This document shows, one piece after another, positions 16,411-21,900 of a DNA stretch of 21,900 nt; the first letter of the stretch is position 1; the number at the start of each line of letters is the position of its first letter. Source of the stretch: SSS58A sp041648155. GTDB taxonomy: Bacteria; Krumholzibacteriota; Krumholzibacteriia; Krumholzibacteriales; Krumholzibacteriaceae. The notes below the pieces were generated by a model, which was not told the origin of the DNA, did no database searches, and saw nothing but the letters and a program-made list of their open reading frames with translations. The position numbers and the translations under genes were made by a program. The stretch lies in NCBI GenBank assembly GCA_041648155.1, contig JBAZPL010000017.1, positions 1 to 21,900 of the forward strand. The letters are read 5' to 3'.

Positions 16411-17436
16411 TCATGCCGCCATGAGCGGGAATTCCACGTACGCTCCTTTGAACGAATGCATGAACGCGCCGACGAGAAGCGTCTCCTCCGGAAAGGAGCT
16501 CGTCTTGAGAAGAAGCTCGGCACGCCGGAGATTCTCGAGCCAAAGCATGATTTCACGCGCGGTAAACGCCTGCGCCGCGCGCCTCGATCGCTCGTATCGG
16601 TACCCCCCCTGCCCCACCCCCGCCTTTGCCTTGAGGAGATCGAGAAAGTGGCGCGTGAGCTGATAGATGATTCCGGCGGGCCGTTCGGCTCCGCTGCGGA
16701 TGATACGATGCAGAATGGCGAGCGCACGCGCTTCCTGTCCCGGTTCGATGCTATCGACGAGATCGCGGATCGCATTGAGCCGGTAGCTTCCGATCACTGC
16801 CGCGAGATCGGCGACGCTCACGCGGCGATCCCCGTACAGGAGCGAGAGTTTCACGATCTCGTTTTTCAGATCGAAAAGATCGTCGCCGACGCTCCGAACA
16901 AGCGCATCAACCGCTTCGTCATCGAGCTCGACATGACAGATTCGTGCCTCCTGCCCCACCCATTTCCGCACATCGGCGTCCGTCAACCGTTCGAAAACGA
17001 TCGTCTTCCCCGCCCGTCCCACAACGGCTTTGAGTCTTTCAAAATCCTTCGACTCGCGCGCTTTGCCTCTCCCCTCTTCGAGCGGATTATACAGAAATAT
17101 GACCACGCTTGAAGGAACCGGATTCTCGCAGTAGGCGATGAGCCGCTTCCAGCTTCCACGCAGCTTCTCGAGTTCTCGGAGCACAAGGACCCGGCTGTCC
17201 GAAAGAAACGGGAACGAAGAGGCGGTCGCTATAAATTCGTCGACTTTCATCTCGCTCCCGTGAGCAACGGCATAATTGAACGCCTTGAGGTCGTCGGGGA
17301 CGATCGTCGAGGCGATTTTGTCCGCCATTTTCTCCATGATATAGTTCTCGGGGCCGTGAAGAAGGTAGAGGCTCACAATATCACGCTTAGCGACGTCGTT
17401 GAATATCTTCTTGTAATGAGTCAGATTCGACTTCAC
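16411..17436 (-). CDS. holA: DNA polymerase III subunit delta
   Basis: HolA is the subunit of the clamp loader that opens the beta sliding clamp. The 341-residue protein has the usual length. The N-terminal part includes VSLYLLHGPENYIMEKMADKI, a degenerate ATPase-like domain, then ASSFPFLSDSRVLVLREL, the clamp-contact region, and SSVVIFLYNP. The C-terminal part with LFDLKNEIVKLSLLYGDRRVSVADL and IIYQLTRHFLDLLKAK is typical of the family. The start is GTG at 17436, three bases after the lptE stop. The lptE-holA pairing is conserved in Proteobacteria. Confidence 0.93.
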   Translation of the reverse strand: MKSNLTHYKKIFNDVAKRDIVSLYLLHGPENYIMEKMADKIASTIVPDDLKAFNYAVAHGSEMKVDEFIATASSFPFLSDSRVLVLRELEKLRGSWKRLIAYCENPVPSSVVIFLYNPLEEGRGKARESKDFERLKAVVGRAGKTIVFERLTDADVRKWVGQEARICHVELDDEAVDALVRSVGDDLFDLKNEIVKLSLLYGDRRVSVADLAAVIGSYRLNAIRDLVDSIEPGQEARALAILHRIIRSGAERPAGIIYQLTRHFLDLLKAKAGVGQGGYRYERSRRAAQAFTAREIMLWLENLRRAELLLKTSSFPEETLLVGAFMHSFKGAYVEFPLMAA

Positions 17437-17439
17437 GCG

Positions 17440-17943
17440 TCACCATTCCTGCGTTGTGGCATTCAGGATTCCTTCGACGATATCCTTGTACACCTCTTCG
17501 AGCGCCCTATCATAGGTCCGATCCGTCGCCGTTTCAAGATAGTAATCGCTGTGCGCTTCGACTCTTCGATCCTTCCAGACGTATGTGTTGTCCTTGGGAT
17601 TGAAGAGGGAAGCGAGGAGCGCAACCACGAGGCGGTACTGGTCCGCCTGGAGCTCCGTGTTGAACGTGTAGGGAACGTTGCGGTATTCGACGACCGTCGC
17701 CTCGAGAATGGCGTCCGCTTCCGTCTCCGCGACGACCTTGAGGGTGTTGTCCTTGATCAGCCCGGCGCGCAGGTTATCGGTGATCTGGATCTCGATATCG
17801 GGCTCGGCCGTCTCGTTCGCGAGGTTCGGAACGGCGATCCTCTTGATATCGCCGGCGGTCCGCCCCTTCGTGCTGTAGTAACCGCACGCCGGAGCGAGCG
17901 CGAGAACCGCCGCAACCGCGATGATGCTCCATGAACGCCGCAT
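17440..17943 (-). CDS. lptE: LPS-assembly lipoprotein LptE
   Basis: LptE plugs the LptD barrel in the outer membrane and helps insert LPS. The 167-residue protein starts with a signal peptide ending in the lipobox LAPAC, immediately followed by GYYS, as is typical. RIAVPNLANETAEPDIEIQITDNLRAGLIKD matches the conserved LptE fold, and the C-terminal helix is TDRTYDRALEEVYKDIVEGIL. The ATG at 17943 is chosen by the signal peptide and a GAGGG site; the open frame extends further upstream into the regulator gene. It lies 13 nt after the regulator stop. Confidence 0.92.
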   Translation of the reverse strand: MRRSWSIIAVAAVLALAPACGYYSTKGRTAGDIKRIAVPNLANETAEPDIEIQITDNLRAGLIKDNTLKVVAETEADAILEATVVEYRNVPYTFNTELQADQYRLVVALLASLFNPKDNTYVWKDRRVEAHSDYYLETATDRTYDRALEEVYKDIVEGILNATTQEW

Positions 17944-17956
17944 ACAGCCCTCGAAT

Positions 17957-19366
17957 CTACTCCTTCTCCGTTTCCGGGTTCTTGAGCCGGTACCGGATCT
18001 TGTCCCGGTTGAGCCGGAGCAGCCGCGCCGCCGCGCTCTGGTTCCCGTCCGCCTCCCGCATCGCCTTCTCGATGAGCTCGCGCTCGACACTGCCCAGGAG
18101 ATCCTCGAAATCCATGCCGTCCTCGGGAAACGGCCTGCTGAGCGCCATCTCGAGTCTCCGCACTCCCGAAAGCTCCCTTTCGGACGACAATCCCTGCCGG
18201 ATGCTCGCGGGAATATGTCCGGCGCGCAGAACGGTGTCATCCTCGAGGAGGACGACGCGTTCGACCATGTTCTTGAGCTCCCGGATATTGCCGGGCCACG
18301 GATAATTCAGAATGATGTCGTACGCGGCATCCTCGATCTCCATGAAGCTCTTGTTGAACTGCTTGTTGAAGTGGTTCATCAGATGCCGGAGCAGGAGATA
18401 AATATCCTCCTTGCGCTCCCTGAGGGGCGGAATGAATATCGGAACGACCTTGAGGCGGTAGTAGAGATCCTCGCGGAACCCCTTCTTCTGGACCGATCCT
18501 TCAAGATCGCTATTCGTCGCCGAAATGATCCGCACGCTGACCTTGATATCCTTTGTGCCCCCGACTCGCCGGAAGGTCATTCGCTCGAGGACGCGAAGAA
18601 GCTTGACCTGTATCGTCAGGCTCATCTCACCGATCTCGTCGAGGAAAAGCGTTCCCTTGTTCGCGAGCTCGAGGAGCCCCACCTTCTGGCTTTTTGCGTC
18701 GGTGAATGCGCCCCGCTCATGGCCGAAAAGCTCGCTCTCGAGAAGCTCTTCGGGCAAAGACGCGCAGTTGATCTCGAGAAACGGCTGATCGCGCCGCGAG
18801 CTGTAACGGTGAATCATCGTCGCGATCATTTCCTTGCCGGTGCCGCTTTCCCCCTGAATGAGGATCGTCGTCGTATCGCTCTGGGCGATGCGCTTCACGA
18901 TTCCATAGATTTCCTTCATCTGCGGGCTCTCGCCGGGGACGTAATCCTCACCCACGTCGAGCTTCAGCCGCCTCCGGAGCTCGAAGAGCTCGCGCGTGAG
19001 CTTGCGCGAATCGAGCCCCTTGCCGATCGTGATGAGAAGCTCCTCGAGATTGACCGGCTTGCTTACGAAATCAAACGCACCCTTCTTCATCGCGGTCACG
19101 GCGGTCTCTATGTCGCCAAAGGCGGTGAGCATGATGACGCACACCTCGGGAACCTCTTCCTTGATCTGCTTCAGGACATCGAGCCCGTTCATGTCGGGAA
19201 GCTTGAGGTCGAGCAAGACGAGATCGGGCAGCTCGCTCCTCGTGAGCTCGAGCGCTTCGGTTCCCGTCGCCGCGGTGAGCGCCTCGTATCCCTCCTCGCG
19301 GAGCGTCTTCTCGAGGAAGAGTCGTATGGTATCCTCGTCATCAACGAGAAGAATTACCGGCTTCAT
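17957..19366 (-). CDS. NtrC-family sigma-54-dependent response regulator
   Basis: The 469-residue protein has a receiver domain (residues about 3-120; acidic D9 and D10, phosphoacceptor D53, K103), an AAA+ domain (about 140-380) and a Fis-type helix-turn-helix at the end. Walker A is GESGTGKE at 172-179 and Walker B is GTLFLDEIGEM. The sigma-54 contact loop at 219-224 reads GAFTDA instead of the usual GAFTGA. The start at 19366 follows GGGAGG. The gene overlaps the end of the histidine kinase gene by 26 nt, so the kinase is its partner. Target genes need sigma-54 promoters; none was seen in this window. Confidence 0.95.
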   Translation of the reverse strand: MKPVILLVDDEDTIRLFLEKTLREEGYEALTAATGTEALELTRSELPDLVLLDLKLPDMNGLDVLKQIKEEVPEVCVIMLTAFGDIETAVTAMKKGAFDFVSKPVNLEELLITIGKGLDSRKLTRELFELRRRLKLDVGEDYVPGESPQMKEIYGIVKRIAQSDTTTILIQGESGTGKEMIATMIHRYSSRRDQPFLEINCASLPEELLESELFGHERGAFTDAKSQKVGLLELANKGTLFLDEIGEMSLTIQVKLLRVLERMTFRRVGGTKDIKVSVRIISATNSDLEGSVQKKGFREDLYYRLKVVPIFIPPLRERKEDIYLLLRHLMNHFNKQFNKSFMEIEDAAYDIILNYPWPGNIRELKNMVERVVLLEDDTVLRAGHIPASIRQGLSSERELSGVRRLEMALSRPFPEDGMDFEDLLGSVERELIEKAMREADGNQSAAARLLRLNRDKIRYRLKNPETEKE

Positions 19367-21413
19367 ACGATCCTCCCTTCCTGGGTCGCGCGATAGGCAG
19401 ATATACCCTGAATGACGTTCCCTTGCCCGGCGCGGAAGAGACGGAAATACGTCCATGGTGGTGCTGCACGATACTCTGGCTCACGAAAAGGCCGAGCCCG
19501 GTCCCGCCCTTCTTCCTCGAGAAAAATGGTTCGAAAATCTTTTCCCTGTCTTCATCCGCGATTCCACCGCCGCTGTCCGCAATCTCGATGCAGATCATAT
19601 CACGATCCTTCTCCCGCACGACATCGGGATCGTCCCCATTATAGAGCCTTCCCGCGACCGAAACGGACCCTCCCTGAGGCACCGCCTCGGCCGCGTTCTT
19701 GAGCAGGTTGATCAGCACCTGCATGATCTGGTCGGGATCGACCTCCACCAGGGGCACATTATCGTCAACGGCTATCGTAAAATCAATTCCCTTGTTCCCG
19801 AACAGGTCGTCGAGCGATCGCCGGCTGCGCTCGATGAGATCCCGCACGACCGTTTTCTGACAGAGAAGGTCGTGCGGCTTGGCGACCTTGAAGAGATCGG
19901 TAATGATCCGGTTGAGCCTGTCGACTTCGGTGAGGATGAAGGAGATATTCTCGCGATGCTCCGCGCTCAGCCCCTGCGACCGGTTGATATACTGTATGCC
20001 CGCGGCAATGCCGGTAAGGGGATTCCTGATCTCGTGAGCGACCGCGGACGTGAAGCGCCCGAGAACGGCGAGCCGATCGAGGTAGCGTATCTCCTCCTCC
20101 ATCCGCTTGATCTCGCTCATATCGATGAACTCTATGATGGCGCCCTGCACCTCGCCGTCCTCTCCCGACAACGCGGATGCCGTCAGTCTGACCGGTATAT
20201 GAATGCCGTCCTTGCGCCGGAGATAGCCGTCGAGATACGTGAGCGGCGAACCGCTTTCGATTACCGGGAACACGAGCGATTTCTTCGCTCCGCCGGACAC
20301 TTCTCCGATAATGACATCGTCGATTCTGAGACTCCGTATCTGCCGTTGCTTGTACTGGCTCATGTTGCGCGCGGTGCGGTTCGCGAGCGTCACGTTCCCG
20401 TCGCGATCGGCGACGAAGACGCCGTTCAGCATCCCCTCGATGACCCGCTCCCTGAACAACTCCTCCTGGCGGAGCTCCTGGTAAAGGTACCAGTTCTCCA
20501 TGTTCGAGCTCACGAGGGATCCGACCGTCTCAAGCGTCACTTGGTCGATGTTCGTGAGCGGCGTGGCCCGGTACCCGTCCGTAACGATGAGCGCGCCGAG
20601 CAGCGGAATGGCGCCGCACGAGAGACATTCCTCGCTCCGCAGGTACGGAATTTCCGCGTGCGCTTCCCCGGGGGTCCGCGCCGTTTTCCTGAGCGGACAG
20701 TCCTCATTCTCGTAGCAAGCTATCGTTTCGGTCGATTTCATGAGGGGAACACAGATGTACGAGCTCATGGTGCTCCCCGGAAAAACCTGCTCCCCACCAA
20801 CGGTGAAGAGCGGATGCATCTCTGCGTCCTTGATGAGGAAGGGTTTGCCCGAGAGGAATGAATCGTATACGGCGCTCGTGAGATCCCCGAAACCGAAGTT
20901 GAGCACGCGGCGAATGACGCGGGAGGGGCGCTCGATCGTTACGATCGCCTGGAACGACCGCTTTTTTCTGCGAAGAATGATGAAGGCCGTTTCCTTGTAC
21001 CCGATGCCGCGGTTCAGATACTCGAAGACCGAATCGATGAGGCGATGCTCGTCGAGGGAACTGATGATCGTTCTCCCGATCTCCTTCAGACTCAGGAGTT
21101 GAATGTTCTTTTCAACGAGCTTGAAAAGCGACCGTTCGAGGTCGCCGAGAAGAGTCATGATCATGAGGTGGAAGACGTCCTCGTCCGATCCCTTCACCTT
21201 TTCCTCGATGACGAGACCCTCGCTCCTGAGGTTCGTGAGTCGCAGGTTGATCGCATCCATCTTCCTGCGGCGATCGGATCGACGGCGCATGATCATGGCT
21301 GCGGCGAGGACGCAACCGAGCGGCATGCAGATCCATACGGGGATCACGATCGTGGCAAGCAGAAGCGTGCAAAATCCCGCGGAAATGACGATGAGATCGC
21401 GATATAGCCTCAT
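19341..21413 (-). CDS. Membrane sensor histidine kinase with GAF and PAS domains
   Basis: The 690-residue protein has two hydrophobic segments near the N terminus (about residues 8-28 and 29-42). A coiled region, a GAF domain (about 110-320), a PAS domain (about 330-445) and the kinase core follow. The phosphoacceptor His is H460 in VAHEIRNPLTGI. ATP-binding motifs are LINLLKNAAEA, DSGGGI and GGTGLGLFVS. The GAF domain carries an insert with four cysteines, C233, C239, C263 and C266 (CX5C-X23-CX2C), which could bind a metal or iron-sulfur cluster. The 3' end overlaps the response regulator gene, so both act as one two-component system. The ligand is unknown. Confidence 0.94.
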   Translation of the reverse strand: MRLYRDLIVISAGFCTLLLATIVIPVWICMPLGCVLAAAMIMRRRSDRRRKMDAINLRLTNLRSEGLVIEEKVKGSDEDVFHLMIMTLLGDLERSLFKLVEKNIQLLSLKEIGRTIISSLDEHRLIDSVFEYLNRGIGYKETAFIILRRKKRSFQAIVTIERPSRVIRRVLNFGFGDLTSAVYDSFLSGKPFLIKDAEMHPLFTVGGEQVFPGSTMSSYICVPLMKSTETIACYENEDCPLRKTARTPGEAHAEIPYLRSEECLSCGAIPLLGALIVTDGYRATPLTNIDQVTLETVGSLVSSNMENWYLYQELRQEELFRERVIEGMLNGVFVADRDGNVTLANRTARNMSQYKQRQIRSLRIDDVIIGEVSGGAKKSLVFPVIESGSPLTYLDGYLRRKDGIHIPVRLTASALSGEDGEVQGAIIEFIDMSEIKRMEEEIRYLDRLAVLGRFTSAVAHEIRNPLTGIAAGIQYINRSQGLSAEHRENISFILTEVDRLNRIITDLFKVAKPHDLLCQKTVVRDLIERSRRSLDDLFGNKGIDFTIAVDDNVPLVEVDPDQIMQVLINLLKNAAEAVPQGGSVSVAGRLYNGDDPDVVREKDRDMICIEIADSGGGIADEDREKIFEPFFSRKKGGTGLGLFVSQSIVQHHHGRISVSSAPGKGTSFRVYLPIARPRKGGSYEAGNSSR

Positions 21414-21430
21414 AATATCACCGGACGGCG

Positions 21431-21460
21431 AGTATACGGAGATGCGGCGTGTCCGGTCAA
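21431..21460 (-). promoter_or_regulatory. Possible promoter of the kinase-to-leuS operon
   Basis: On the minus strand TTGACC (21460-21455) and TATACT (21436-21431) are 18 nt apart. The start would be near 21424, leaving a leader of about 11 nt before the kinase ATG at 21413. Such a short leader with only a GGTGAT site would be unusual but possible. Confidence 0.45.
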
Positions 21461-21528
21461 GATAATCCGTCCCGGATCGATCTGCCGAGGCGATGGCGAA
21501 ATCGGTGAGCTTCTGGAGAGCGGCGCCG

Positions 21529-21900
21529 TCAGCAGGCGCCCTTGCCCGTGACGACGACGTAGACCGTCTTGAAAAGGATGCGGATCTCCTGCGTGAGAGA
21601 GAGATTCGCGATGTATTTGAGATCGTAGAAGAGCTTGCCTTTCATTTCGCCGATGGTCTTCGTATAACCGTTTTCTACCTGAGCGAGTCCGGTAATACCG
21701 GGTTTCACCATAAGACGCATCGTGAACTCCGGAACCTCGCGCTTAACCTGATTGATATAGAAGGAGCGCTCCGGTCGCGGACCGATGAAGCTCATATCCC
21801 CGCGGATCACGTTGATGAACTGCGGAATCTCGTCGATTCGCGTCTTTCGCATGAATCGTCCGACGCGGGTGATGCGGGGGTCGTTCTCGCACGCGAGCTT
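21529..21900 (-). CDS. Bacterial sugar transferase (undecaprenyl-phosphate phosphosugar transferase), 5' partial
   Basis: Only the C-terminal 123 residues lie in the window; the frame is open through base 21900. The visible part contains NDPRITRVGRFMRKTRIDEIPQ, then NVIRGDMSFIGPRPE and VKPGITGLAQV, which are the diagnostic motifs of the WcaJ/WbaP/PglC-type catalytic domain. These enzymes place the first sugar phosphate on undecaprenyl phosphate at the inner membrane to start exopolysaccharide or O-antigen synthesis. It ends 115 nt before the kinase gene on the same strand. The missing N terminus decides whether it is a long (WcaJ-like) or short (PglC-like) form. Confidence 0.95.
   Translation of the reverse strand, partial: KLACENDPRITRVGRFMRKTRIDEIPQFINVIRGDMSFIGPRPERSFYINQVKREVPEFTMRLMVKPGITGLAQVENGYTKTIGEMKGKLFYDLKYIANLSLTQEIRILFKTVYVVVTGKGAC

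Noticed and set aside
17921..19396. Plus-strand ORF of 491 codons
   Set aside because: It is the antisense shadow of the response regulator gene; its composition is low in normal protein patterns and no motifs are seen.
19455..20861. Plus-strand ORF of 468 codons
   Set aside because: It is antisense to the histidine kinase, whose motifs are unmistakable.

Overview
The window is about 21.9 kb of high-GC, gene-dense DNA from a Gram-negative (diderm) bacterium. An LptE-type lipoprotein, an LpxL/HtrB-like acyltransferase, an NlpD-type lipoprotein and an RpoS-like sigma factor all point to an LPS outer membrane. The gene order recalls Desulfobacterota or Proteobacteria. The secreted protein at 12.5 kb, with its short C-terminal W-G-x-I-K-x-L-Y-R tail, resembles proteins I associate with FCB-group candidate phyla (Krumholzibacteriota/Eisenbacteria-like). 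I cannot fix the phylum from sequence alone. No insertion sequence, prophage or CRISPR array is visible.

Left part, plus strand (1-8066): plsY (5' end cut off), gpsA, a MerR-type regulator, tRNA-Pro(GGG), an acyltransferase overlapping a family 2 glycosyltransferase, then surE-pcm-COG2426 membrane protein, tRNA-Pro(CGG), an NlpD-like M23 lipoprotein, an RpoS-like sigma factor, apt and tRNA-Arg(CCT). The core surE-pcm-nlpD-rpoS order is the one known from E. coli, here with a membrane protein gene and a tRNA gene inserted.

Middle part (8067-8792): the only long stretch without an ordinary gene, and the most interesting one. On the minus strand a fully consensus sigma-70 promoter (TTGACA, 16 nt, TATAAT) with an AT-rich, Fur-box-like upstream element starts transcription within a base of a 141-nt rod-like inverted repeat. 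It ends at a terminator shared with the opposing tRNA-Arg gene. This looks like an abundant structured small RNA. Next to it are a 15-codon minus-strand ORF with a near-perfect Shine-Dalgarno, a second terminator and several small dyads.

Right part: a PDZ-multi-TM-GAF-PP2C phosphatase (minus, 8793-11264) is divergent from a TPR membrane protein and a small membrane protein (plus). A free-standing secreted protein gene follows with its own promoter and terminator. From 21413 back to 13213 lies a compact minus-strand operon: sensor kinase, NtrC-type regulator, lptE, holA, thioredoxin, a TusA-like protein lacking the catalytic cysteine, and leuS. The window ends inside a sugar-phosphate transferase gene (minus).

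Themes are envelope building (plsY, gpsA, acyltransferase, glycosyltransferase, lptE, sugar transferase), stationary-phase and damage control (surE, pcm, sigma factor) and signalling (phosphatase, two-component pair).
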